Shown: positions 31,255 to 42,406 of the stretch, one piece after another
Layout: every line of letters begins with the position of its first letter
Position numbering within the stretch: the stretch's first letter is position 1
Assembly (NCBI RefSeq): GCF_051020765.1
Contig: NW_027469122.1
Span: forward strand, 496,001 to 560,000
Direction of reading: 5' to 3'
DNA length: 64,000 nt
DNA from: Lasioglossum baleicum
Taxonomy: Eukaryota; Arthropoda; Insecta; Hymenoptera; Halictidae
Made by a program: the position numbers and the translations under genes
Notes under the pieces: generated by a model
The model's input: the letters and a program-made list of their open reading frames with translations, nothing else
Told to the model about the DNA's origin: nothing
Databases searched by the model: none

Positions 31255-32444
31255 CTCTTGGTTACGGTTGATCGCCTGTTCCGGTTCGGTGACCCGACCA
31301 ATCAGGATCGAGCTCGGATGAATTTATGTTTGTCATTGTTATGTTAACTTGCTGTTGAGTGCACGCATCTGGAAATAAATCGTTGAATTTGTTTGCCGTA
31401 TATCAAACTCTAGGGAAATGTTTCTGTTTCGAATACCTTATGAAAATGTTTCATTTTGGATTACGCCATGAAATATGTAGATAACATAAATTTACATCTT
31501 AAGATGTTTTCTTTCAATGACATAGGGAGTGGTACAGGTATGATGTTTAACCCACCGTCGGACAGAGCGGTTCTAGAAGATACATCAATCACTATTTTGT
31601 GCAGTGTGATACATCCTTAAGCGGCGCGAACCCCTGGCCACTAGTAGCTTAATGTAAATGCTGTAATGTTGATTAGTTTTACATATCAGAGACACATTGT
31701 ATTAACCCTCATACGCTCCTCAAGAATATTTTCTTCAATCCGCGAGTGGTTCGTAAGTCGGTCCGGATTGAGATCAGCTTTAGCCCAACGCTAGATTTCT
31801 AAAAACCGCGCGGAAATTGCGTAACAGCAACGGAGGAAATTAAGGGGCCGCCACACCGGTTAGGGAAACTAAATTCCTCAATTTCGAACAAATTTCGGAT
31901 CTTATGGTTTGGACAGAGACGGAACGAAGCTAGCAGCCACTAGTGCGATAAAGATGGTACATTAGATAGAAGTCCAGACTTTGTAAACTCAAACGTCGAA
32001 AAAAACTTCTTTTTTATATTGATGTTCCCTGACACCCCCCCGCGGAGAGGGGAAATTAGTTTACATTGCCCCGAGGCCGACAAAACCCCCCGACCCGTTA
32101 GGTCATACCGGGAGTTTTGAGGGAATCAGAGTCAATCTCAGTTCTGAACTAAAAAGAGAGGAAATTCTGGTGGAGGACAGGCGCAAAGTTTAGTATTTTG
32201 TTCCTACCACCCCCGAGTAGGGTGTCATTTGAAAGAGCTCGGGAAGAGGTATTGAGCCTCATAGGCTAGGAGCGCCACCGAGGTCATCCGAAGGGCGTAT
32301 AGCGTTTCTCGTAAATTAGAAAAGTTCTGTATGTATTTGGAGTAGCGAGGGCATTAGGATCTCGATCCCGAGGTCAGAGTGGAGGTGCCTTTGACTTTGA
32401 AAATTCTGACAAAGCCAAAGGTCTTGGAAATCTTTTTCAGATTT

Positions 32445-32469
32445 TCAAGGTCAAGGTCAAGGTCAAAGG
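32445..32469 (+). promoter_or_regulatory. Triple TCAAGGTCA nuclear-receptor half-site cluster
   Basis: Three overlapping TCAAGGTCA sites with a 6-base period, followed by AAAGG. TCAAGGTCA is the extended half-site bound by FTZ-F1/SF-1 and ERR-type monomeric nuclear receptors. It lies about 1.22 kb upstream of the F-box start site and recurs at the same phase in each unit (for example 37658-37682). Confidence 0.5.
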
Positions 32470-34222
32470 TGCAGGCGGGATCAGGAACCTCCCCCGAAGG
32501 TCGCCATATAAATTTGCGGTGTCGAGCGACAAAATGTAGTGAAAAATGGCATAGAATAGGTTAATTTAGCAATTAAGGATTTAGGTTTTAGGCTGCGTGC
32601 GGATAGGAATAGTGTTAAACGGTTAGATTTAAGAGTGCGGTTTCAATGTTTCATATAGTTTGGATTGACATCTGTAAGGAAAAAATAAAATCCAGGTCAG
32701 GTTAATTTTTATTAAAATTGATTATATAAAAAAAGTGACCACAATTACGATTATGAAATTTCGCCTGCGCCAAAGAACTGTGTTTACGGAACCTTTAAAT
32801 GGACACAAAATAAATGAACCCCGCCGATAATGAATACGAAATTTCGAAAAAAAATTTTTTCTGTAAATGTTACGCGTTACACTTGTTATATGATTACGAA
32901 ATATTGCAAAAAATCGATTGTCACGATAAAATTTTGGTAACAAAGGCGATCTAGATTGGGCGCCGAAAAAAGAAGGTTCGAGAAGAAGTATCAGAAGCTC
33001 TCATGATTTATTTAAACATATTTCAACGAATTGCAGCAATGTAGTACGTCATTTGTAATGAAAGATTATTTGATGTTATAGGATCGGATTTTTCCAAGAT
33101 CCCTGTTTCTGATCACAGACACTCTGTTAAACTGAAGCACTTCAATTTAACATGCACTATTTCATATATTGGATGATTGCAAAAGCTCATACTCAATTTA
33201 CCTCGTGAACTTGTCAGAAACTATACGTGCAACTTCTACGGAAAAGGAAATCACAGGTTGTAAAATGTTCGGAGACAATTATAGAAAACAGAGTTACAGA
33301 CTATATAATTGATTAATAAAACTGTTATTTATCCCAAATAGGGTACGAACTTTTGCAAACACATTACTAATACATTACGTTTAGTAATACATTATTGGCT
33401 AACGATTGAAGGCTGTTAAAGGATCTAGTAAAGAATCATTGGTCATGGACTTTAGAAAATGACGAAAAGATATTATATCTTAAATATAAACATATTATTA
33501 ATATATTCAACGAAAAATATCCTGCATCGCTTATGGGTTGTAGTAGTTAGATTTTAAAAAAAATACTGTCCACACTTGGACATCAGTCAATTATACATAT
33601 AGGGGTGTAACGTCGTACCGACGTGTTGCGTCGGTTTTGTTCGTATGAGCAAATTCTCGCTGTACATACATATATATATATATGGTATACGTATACTTCC
33701 TTCGTAAAATCCAAACCGAAATCGCGTTTAAATCCGTACACAGCGATATGTATATATATATCTTACGCGTATTTATATATATATACATACCCCCGTGAGA
33801 GTGAACATAGGGAATCGGGAAAGAAGCGATAGTCACCGGTACAAGCGGACGCCAGCATGGCAACCGCGAGTACAGGTGTACGTACATCTAAACCGTCGTT
33901 TCGTTCGAACTGCGAAAAGTATACATCGACGACAACATATTCGTCCGTGCCTGGTACGATTTAGACAAAAGGACTTCGCGGTTCACCGAATCCCTATGGT
34001 CCGCGCTCTTATTATAAATAAGACGAAATCGCGCGAATCGCTCTCGTCCAGTTTCGGAATTCTACGAATTCAGTTCTCTCGCGTCTTCAATCGAATTCAG
34101 TTCGACTCAGTCTTTTCTCGCGTTTTCGGACTCTATTTCAGATCGTTCACGATATTCAGGTCGTATTGCTCCTTACCATTTACACTATTTCTTTATATAT
34201 CATTTGGTTCTAAATTGTTATT

Positions 34223-34804
34223 CGAGTCTGCTCGTAGATTATTATTACGTATTTACAGATATTATTCTGGTTTATTGGTTGTACGAGGTTACTCGTAAAC
34301 CGTCACCGTTATTTTGTTGTACGAGCTTACTCGCATTATCATTTCAAATTTGTAATTACTATTTTCGTGCTATCTTGTTTATGCGATCTTGCTCGCTTTA
34401 TTATTCACATTTCAATTGTTAATTTTGTGTTATTTGGCTTATACGAGCTTGCTCGCATTACTATTCGTATTGCAATTGCTATTTTTGTTAATTTGGCGCT
34501 ATTTTTGTTTGAACGAGCTTGCTCGCATTACTATTCGTATTGCAATTGCTATTTTTGTTAATTTGGCGCTATTTTTGTTTGAACGAGCTTGCTCGCATTA
34601 CTATTCGTATTGATAACTATTATCTAGTGGTATTTTGTTGTACGAGCTTGCTCGCATTATAATTAAGGCTGATAATTCTTATTTTTGTGCCATTTTGCTT
34701 TGTATGAGCTCGCTCGTAACCTGTTTGTTACTATTCTGTGCTATATATCTCGTTCGAGCTCGCTAGCGAACCGACATTGTATTTGGTTCACGAGTTCTGC
34801 TCGC
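34223..34804 (+). repeat. Array of about eleven CGAG-N4-CTCG palindromes
   Basis: Short stem-loops, mostly (TA)CGAG-CTTG-CTCG(TA), recur every 50-75 bases: cores at about 34223, 34283, 34322, 34383, 34444, 34514, 34584, 34643, 34704, 34754 and 34790. Two adjacent ones lie in exact 70-bp tandem repeats. Loops vary (TCTG, GTTA, CTTA, CTTG). They sit between TATA box and poly(A) signal, thus in the LTR transcript. Confidence 0.7.
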
Positions 34805-34902
34805 AAGTCTTATTCTTGTACATATTCTGATTCATTATATTCTGTCTGTTTAAACCATCTATTTCGCAGCTTATTCAGCAATACCTCGCCCTCGCTATCT
34901 CC

Positions 34903-35302
34903 CATGCCCCGTCGCGCCGGTAGGAGCTACCAAATCGGTAAATTGGTGCGACAGCTACGCGCCGAAGGGAAAGCTACCGTTTACAATCCGTACTTGGGAA
35001 TCGCTAAACAGCCCAGGATCATCCGCGACGTCCCCCTTGCTCGTCGAGTAAAAATAGTGGACCGTCGAGAGATCGCGATACCTCCGCGACGCGAAGAAGG
35101 AACCGCTGACCGCGCTGAAACGCCTCCGCGCCGCGAAGAAACGACCGTCGGACGGCCAGATTCCGCGCCTCCTCCCCCGTGGAGGTTGATACCGATCCGA
35201 TTCCTCCCGAGTCTCCCTCCACTGGAGGAAATCAGTATCGAGGACCCGCGTTACGAACGTTACGTCGTCCGCAGAATACTCACCCTAAGGTGGTATTACT
35301 AA
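34903..35302 (+). CDS. Small ORF inside the solo LTR
   Basis: 133 codons from ATG at 34903 (MPRRAGRSYQIGKLVRQLR). Arg/Pro-rich with two PPRREE(G/T)T repeats and PLARRVKIVDRREI. No known domain. It follows the hairpin array, in the LTR's own transcript. The same frame is open further upstream from 34685 but through the repeats. It may be chance; a coding role would be unusual for an LTR. Confidence 0.3.
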
Positions 35303-35972
35303 AGTTTCGTCGATCAGTGACCGAGTGGAGTGATCGCGAGTGTGTGCGTGTGTGTGTGCGCGTCTCCGGGTTGTTCAATCCCGATCGGTCCGTCGATCGA
35401 TTCCTCACATCCCTCACATTCCTCACATTCGTTCCTATAACCCCTAAAATTGGTGTATCAATCGTGTACGTCTGAGCCCAGAGGGTGCTCGGTACCGAGA
35501 GAACACTAATTTCCCTTCGGTCGAGAATCCTGTCACGAATCGAACAACCCACGCGCTCGGACGAGTCACACACAACACGCCCACATAGTGACACTCTGAT
35601 CGCAGGGAGCTGTCACCGTCATCGCGCAGTTCGTCGCTCCGTCGCGACATCCCCGCCGGACGACGTCCATTCATTTCCCTCTTCGCCCCTTTTCAACAAC
35701 GACGAACGCCGGTATCGGGTCCCTGATCAGACGTGGACGTTACGCGCCACGTGGATCTAAGATCGTCTTAAATAAATTGGTCGGTTACATCCCCGCCCCG
35801 TCTGGGCGTCGTTTCGTCGGATCATATCCGACCCGGGACGTAACAGGGGAAAATTATAACAAGATTTTCTTGTGGTCAAACAATGGATTATATGTACTTA
35901 CTTAGACTACATTATCCTAACAACTAGTCAATTCACTCATAAGAGCACGTCAAGATAAAATTGAGTAACATC

Positions 35973-36407
35973 TTACATTCTAATACATCTACTACGCCTC
36001 GAAGTTATTGAACCCACGTTCGCCACACTCTGCACTGGATTTCGAGGAATTTTTCGAACCACTCCAGTTTTGGTTCTGACGAAAGGAACAACTCTTCTCA
36101 CCTGTGCAGGAATTATTAGATCCCTCTGTACATTCGTTGTCGGCTCATCCACAGCTTCCCCTAGAAAACGTTCATTCATTATCCGCATTGCACGTTGCTT
36201 ATGATGCCTAGCGGTTTGTCTTAGGATCTTGTCTGCCCTACAGACATTTGACCATTTCCGTGACACTTGAGCAGCGCAAAGCAGAGACTTAGGCTCCAAC
36301 TTGCGTAGAATCAGCTGGGATATCACCGGCGGGAGTTCAGAAATGAAATCCAACTTGGCAGGTTCCAGTAGTCCTAGCGCACGGAGGAAAGACCTGAAGA
36401 ACTCCAT
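35973..36407 (-). CDS. F-box protein, array copy 2
   Basis: 144 intact codons. Differs from copy 1 in the F-box by Glu to Val (PPVISQ). That position lies in the conserved LP-x-E-h part of F-boxes, so SKP1 binding could be weakened. Otherwise as copy 1, including TTNVQ and ANVG variants. Confidence 0.8.
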   Translation of the reverse strand: MEFFRSFLRALGLLEPAKLDFISELPPVISQLILRKLEPKSLLCAAQVSRKWSNVCRADKILRQTARHHKQRAMRIMNERFLGEAVDEPTTNVQRDLIIPAQVRRVVPFVRTKTGVVRKIPRNPVQSVANVGSITSRRSRCIRM

Positions 36408-36432
36408 GTTGCCGCTGCAGCGTCAGGATCTC

Positions 36433-36467
36433 GAATGATCTACTGTTCCAAATTTTGGGTTTATATA
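36433..36467 (-). promoter_or_regulatory. Core promoter of F-box copy 2
   Basis: TATATAAA and TCATTC identical in sequence and spacing to copy 1. Confidence 0.75.
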
Positions 36468-38942
36468 CTCTTGGTTACGGTTGATCGCCTGTTCCGGTTC
36501 GGTGACCCGACCAATCAGGATCGAGCTCGGATGAATTTATGTTTGTCATTGTTATGTTAACTTGCTGTTGAGTGCACGCATCTGGAAATAAATCGTTGAA
36601 TTTGTTTGCCGTATATCAAACTCTAGGGAAATGTTTCTGTTTGGAATACCTTATGAAAATGTTTCATTTTGGATTACGCCATGAAATATGTAGATAACAT
36701 AAATTTACATCTTAAGATGTTTTCTTTCAATGACATAGGGAGTGGTAGTAGGTATGATGTTTAACCCACCGTCGGACAGAGCGGTTCTAGAAGATACATC
36801 AATCACTATTTTGTGCAGTGTGATACATCCTTAAGCGGCGCGAACCCCTGGCCACTAGTAGCTTAATGTAAATGCTGTAATGTTGATTAGTTTTACATAT
36901 CAGAGACACATTGTATTAACCCTCATACGCTCCTCAAGAATATTTTCTTCAATCCGCGAGTGGTTCGTAAGTCGGTCCGGATTGAGATCAGCTTGAGCCC
37001 AACGCTAGATTTCTAAAAACCGCGCGGAAATTGCGTAACAGCAACGGAGGAAATTAAGGGGCCGCCACACCGGTTAGGGAAACTAAATTCCTCAATTTCG
37101 AACAAATTTCGGATCTTATGGTTAGGACAGAGACGGAACGAAGCTAGCAGCCACTAGTGCGATAAAGATGGTACATTAGATAGAAGTCCAGACTTTGTAA
37201 ACTCAAACGTCGAAAAAAACTTCTTTTTTATATTGATGTTCCCTGACACCCCCCCGCGGAGAGGGGAAATTAGTTTAGATTGCCCCGAGGCCGACAAAAC
37301 CCCCCGACCCGCTAGGTCATACCGGGAGTTTTGAGGGAATCAGAGTCAATCTCAGTTCTGAACTAAAAAGAGAGGAAATTCTGGTGGAGGACAGGCGCAA
37401 AGTTTAGTATTTTGTTCCTACCACCCCCGAGTAGGGTGTCATTTGAAAGAGCTCGGGAAGAGGTATTGAGCCTCATAGGCTAGGAGCGCCTCCGAGGTCA
37501 TCCGAAGGGCGTATAGCGTTTCTCGTAAATTAGAAAAGTTCTGTATGTATTTGGAGTCGCGAGGGCATTAGGATCTCGATCCGAGGTCAGAGTGGAGGTG
37601 CCTTTGACTTTGAAAATTCTGACAAAGCCAAAGGTCTTGGAAATCTTTTTCAGATTTTCAAGGTCAAGGTCAAGGTCAAAGGTGCAGGCGGGATCAGGAA
37701 CCTCCCCCGAAGGTCGCCATATAAATTTGCGGTGTCGAGCGACAAAATGTAGTGAAAAATGGCACAGAATAGGTTAATTTAGCAATTAAGGATTTAGGTT
37801 TTAGGCTGCGTGCGGATAGGAATAGTGTTAAACGGTTAGATTTAAGAGTGCGGTTTCAATGTTTCATATAGTTTGGATTGACATCTGTAAGGAAAAAATA
37901 AAATCCAGGTGAGGTTAATTTTTATTAAAATTGATTATATAAAAAAAGGGACCACAATTACGATTATGAAATTTCGCCTGCGCCAAAGAACTGTGTTTAC
38001 GGAACCTTTAAATGGACACAAAATAAATGACCCCCGCCGATTATGAATACGAAATTTCGAAAAAAAAATTTTTCTGTAAATGTTACGCGTTACACTTGTT
38101 ATATGATTGCGAAATATTGCAAAAAATCGATTGTCACGATAAAATTTTGGTAACTAAGGCGATCTAGATTGGGAGCCGAGAAAAGAAGGTTCGAGAAGAA
38201 GTATCAAAAGCTCTCATGATTTATTTAAACATATTTCAACGAATTGCAGCAATGTAGTACGTCATTTGTAATGAAAGATTATTTGATGTTATAGGATCGG
38301 ATTTTTCCAAGATCCCTGTTTCTGATCACAGACACTCTGTTAAACTGAAGCACTTCAATTTAACATGCACTATTTCATATATTGGATGATTGCAAAAGCT
38401 CATACTCAATTTACCTCGTGAACTTGTCAGAAACTAAACTTGCAACTTCTACGGAAAAGGAAATCACAGGTTGTAAAATGTTCGGAGACAATTATAGAAA
38501 ACAGAGTTACAGACTATATAATTGATTAATAAAACTGTTATTTATCCCAAATAGGGTACGAACTTTTGCAAACACATTACTAATACATTACGTTTAGTAA
38601 TACATTATTGGCTAACGATTGAAGGCTGTTAAATGATCTAGTAAAGAATCATTAGTCATGGACTTTAGAAAATGACGAAAAGATATTACATCTTAAATAG
38701 AAACATATTATTAATATATTCAACGAAAAATATCCTGCATCGCTTATGGGAAGCAGTAGTTAGATTTTTAAAAAAATACTGTCCACACTTGGACATCAGT
38801 CAATTATAAATATAGGGGAAAATTATAACAAGATTTTCTTCCTGGTCAAACAATGGATTATATGTACTTACTTAGACTACATTATCCTAACAACTAGTCA
38901 ATTCACTCATAAGAGCACGTCAAGATAAAATTGACTAACATC

Positions 38943-39377
38943 TTACATTCTAATACATCTACTACGCCTCGAAGTTATTGAACCCACGCTCGCCACACTC
39001 TGCACTGGATTTCGAGGAATTTTTCGAACCACTCCAGTTTTGGTTCTGACGAAAGGAACAACTCTTCTCACCTGTGCAGGAATTATTAGATCCCTCTGTT
39101 CATTCGTTCTCGGCTCATCCACAGCTTCCCCTAGAAAACGTTCATTCATTATCCGCATTGCACGTTGCTTCTGATGCCTAGCGGTTTGTCTTAGGATCTT
39201 GTCTGCCCTACAGACATTTAACCATTTCCGTGACACTTGAGCAGCGCAAAGCAGAGACTTAGGCTCCAACTTGCGTAGAATCAGCTGGGATATCTCCGGC
39301 GGGAGTTCAGAAATGAAATCCAACTTGGCAGGTTCCAGTAGTCCTAGCGCACGGAGGAAAGACCTGAAGAACTCCAT
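38943..39377 (-). CDS. F-box protein, array copy 3
   Basis: 144 intact codons. Variants: KWLNV for KWSNV, ARHQKQ for ARHHKQ, RTNEQ for TTNVQ, ASVG for ANVG. Same protein as copy 4. Confidence 0.8.
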   Translation of the reverse strand: MEFFRSFLRALGLLEPAKLDFISELPPEISQLILRKLEPKSLLCAAQVSRKWLNVCRADKILRQTARHQKQRAMRIMNERFLGEAVDEPRTNEQRDLIIPAQVRRVVPFVRTKTGVVRKIPRNPVQSVASVGSITSRRSRCIRM

Positions 39378-39402
39378 GTTGCCGCTGCAGCGTCAGGATC
39401 TC

Positions 39403-39437
39403 GAATGATCTACTGTCCCAAATTTTGGGTTTATATA
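39403..39437 (-). promoter_or_regulatory. Core promoter of F-box copy 3
   Basis: TATA and Inr conserved; one base between them differs (GTCCCAAA in place of GTTCCAAA on the plus strand). Confidence 0.75.
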
Positions 39438-41911
39438 CTCTTGGATACGGTTGATCGCCTGTTCCGGTTCGGTGACCCGACCAATCAGGATCGAGCTCGG
39501 ATGAATTTATGTTTGTCATTGTTATGTTAACTTGCTGTTGAGTGCACGCATCTGGAAATAAATCGTTGAATTTGTTTGCCGTATATCAAACTCTAGGGAA
39601 ATGTTTCTGTTTGGAATACCTTATGAAAATGTTTCATTTTGGATTACGCCATGAAATATGTAGATAACATAAATTTACATCTTAAGATGTTTTCTTTCAA
39701 TGACATAGGGAGTGGTATAGGTATGATGTTTAACCCACCGTCGGACAGAGCGGTTCTAGAAGATACATCAATCACTATTTTGTGCAGTGTGATACATCCT
39801 TAAGCGGCGCGAACCCCTGGCCACTAGTAGCTTAATGTAAATGCTGTAATGTTGATTAGTTTTACATATCAGAGACACATTGTATTAACCCTCATACGCT
39901 CCTCAAGAATATTTTCTTCAATCCGCGAGTGGTTCGTAAGTCGGTCCGGATTGAGATCAGCTTGAGCCCAACGCTAGATTTCTAAAAACCGCGCGGAAAT
40001 TGCGTAACAGCAACGGAGGAAATTAAGGGGCCGCCACACCGGTTAGGGAAACTAAATTCCTCAATTTCGAACAAATTTCGGATCTTATGGTTTGGACAGA
40101 GACGGAACGAAGCTAGCAGCCACTAGTGCGATAAAGATGGTACATTAGATAGAAGTCCAGACTTTGTAAACTCAAACGTCGAAAAAAACTTCTTTTTTAT
40201 ATTGATGTTCCCTGACACCCCCCCGCGGAGAGGGGAAATTAGTTTAGATTGCCCCGAGGCCGACAAAACCCCCCGACCCGCTAGGTCATACCGGGAGTTT
40301 TGAGGGAATCAGAGTCAATCTCAGTTCTGAACTAAAAAGAGAGGAAATTCTGGTGGAGGACAGGCGCAAAGTTTAGTATTTTGTTCCTACCACCCCCGAG
40401 TAGGGTGTCATTTGAAAGAGCTCGGGAAGAGGTATTGAGCCTCATAGGCTAGGAGCGCCTCCGAGGTCATCCGAAGGGCGTATAGCGTTTCTCGTAAATT
40501 AGAAAAGTTCTGTATGTATTTGGAGTCGCGAGGGCATTAGGATCTCGATCCGAGGTCAGAGTGGAGGTGCCTTTGACTTTGAAAATTCTGACAAAGCCAA
40601 AGGTCTTGGAAATCTTTTTCAGATTTTCAAGGTCAAGGTCAAGGTCAAAGGTGCAGGCGGGATCAGGAACCTCCCCCGAAGGTCGCCATATAAATTTGCG
40701 GTGTCGAGCGACAAAATGTAGTGAAAAATGGCACAGAATAGGTTAATTTAGCAATTAAGGATTTAGGTTTTAGGCTGCGTGCGGATAGGAATAGTGTTAA
40801 ACGGTTAGATTTAAGAGTGCGGTTTCAATGTTTCATATAGTTTGGATTGACATCTGTAAGGAAAAAATAAAATCCAGGTCAGGTTAATTTTTATTAAAAT
40901 TGATTATATAAAAAAAGGGACCACAATTACGATTATGAAATTTCGCCTGCGCCAAAGAACTGTGTTTACGGAACCTTTAAATGGACACAAAATAAATGAC
41001 CCCCGCCGATTATGAATACGAAATTTCGAAAAAAAAATTTTTCTGTAAATGTTACGCGTTACACTTGTTATATGATTGCGAAATATTGCAAAAAATCGAT
41101 TGTCACGATAAAATTTTGGTAACTAAGGCGATCTAGATTGGGAGCCGAGAAAAGAAGGTTCGAGAAGAAGTATCAAAAGCTCTCATGATTTATTTAAACA
41201 TATTTCAACGAATTGCAGCAATGTAGTACGTCATTTGTAATGAAAGATTATTTGATGTTATAGGATCGGATTTTTCCAAGATCCCTGTTTCTGATCACAG
41301 ACACTCTGTTAAACTGAAGCACTTCAATTTAACATGCACTATTTCATATATTGGATGATTGCAAAAGCTCATACTCAATTTACCTCGTGAACTTGTCAGA
41401 AACTAAACTTGCAACTTCTACGGAAAAGGAAATCACAGGTTGTAAAATGTTCGGAGACAATTATAGAAAACAGAGTTACAGACTATATAATTGATTAATA
41501 AAACTGTTATTTATCCCAAATAGGGTACGAACTTTTGCAAACACATTACTAATACATTACGTTTAGTAATACATTATTGGCTAACGATTGAAGGCTGTTA
41601 AATGATCTAGTAAAGAATCATTAGTCATGGACTTTAGAAAATGACGAAAAGATATTACATCTTAAATAGAAACATATTATTAATATATTCAACGAAAAAT
41701 ATCCTGCATCGCTTATGGGAAGCAGTAGTTAGATTTTTAAAAAAATACTGTCCACACTTGGACATCAGTCAATTATAAATATAGGGGAAAATTATAACAA
41801 GATTTTCTTCCTGGTCAAACAATGGATTATATGTACTTACTTAGACTACATTATCCTAACAACTAGTCAATTCACTCATAAGAGCACGTCAAGATAAAAT
41901 TGACTAACATC

Positions 41912-42346
41912 TTACATTCTAATACATCTACTACGCCTCGAAGTTATTGAACCCACGCTCGCCACACTCTGCACTGGATTTCGAGGAATTTTTCGAACCA
42001 CTCCAGTTTTGGTTCTGACGAAAGGAACAACTCTTCTCACCTGTGCAGGAATTATTAGATCCCTCTGTTCATTCGTTCTCGGCTCATCCACAGCTTCCCC
42101 TAGAAAACGTTCATTCATTATCCGCATTGCACGTTGCTTCTGATGCCTAGCGGTTTGTCTTAGGATCTTGTCTGCCCTACAGACATTTAACCATTTCCGT
42201 GACACTTGAGCAGCGCAAAGCAGAGACTTAGGCTCCAACTTGCGTAGAATCAGCTGGGATATCTCCGGCGGGAGTTCAGAAATGAAATCCAACTTGGCAG
42301 GTTCCAGTAGTCCTAGCGCACGGAGGAAAGACCTGAAGAACTCCAT
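41912..42346 (-). CDS. F-box protein, array copy 4
   Basis: 144 intact codons, identical protein to copy 3. Confidence 0.8.
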   Translation of the reverse strand: MEFFRSFLRALGLLEPAKLDFISELPPEISQLILRKLEPKSLLCAAQVSRKWLNVCRADKILRQTARHQKQRAMRIMNERFLGEAVDEPRTNEQRDLIIPAQVRRVVPFVRTKTGVVRKIPRNPVQSVASVGSITSRRSRCIRM

Positions 42347-42371
42347 GTTGCCGCTGCAGCGTCAGGATCTC

Positions 42372-42406
42372 GAATGATCTACTGTCCCAAATTTTGGGTT
42401 TATATA
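42372..42406 (-). promoter_or_regulatory. Core promoter of F-box copy 4
   Basis: As copy 3. Confidence 0.75.

Larger units (their letters stand above)
30210..33178. repeat. F-box array unit 1 (2969 bp)
   Basis: First unit in view; the phase is set at the GCAAAAGCTC motif. The left junction at about 30208 with unrelated AT-rich DNA marks the array edge. It contains one F-box gene on the minus strand and, upstream of it, a GC-rich stretch, a half-site cluster and A/T-rich runs. Confidence 0.9.
33606..35845 (+). mobile_element. 2240-bp solo LTR (TSD GGGG)
   Basis: It starts TGTAACGTC and ends GACGTAACA, flanked by GGGG at 33602-33605 and 35846-35849; uninterrupted units show a single GGGG. TATAAATA at 34013-34020 and AATAAA at 35771-35776 give a promoter and poly(A) signal. 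No gag or pol is present, so it is an LTR left by recombination between two LTRs. It is unusually long. It contains the palindrome array (34223-34804) and an ORF at 34903-35302. Confidence 0.85.
33179..38391. repeat. F-box array unit 2, carrying a solo LTR
   Basis: 5213 bases; subtracting the 2240-base LTR and one 4-base duplication leaves exactly 2969. Diverged from unit 1 at scattered sites only. Confidence 0.9.
38392..41360. repeat. F-box array unit 3 (2969 bp)
   Basis: Over roughly the first 2.1 kb it is virtually the same as unit 4, a sign of recent duplication or conversion between neighbours. Confidence 0.9.

Noticed and set aside
32379..32564. 61-codon plus-strand ORF present in every array unit
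   Set aside because: It overlaps the TCAAGGTCA repeat, has no domain, and its conservation equals that of surrounding non-coding unit sequence.
34367..34613. Short ORFs through the palindrome array
   Set aside because: Repeat translation only; no start conservation.
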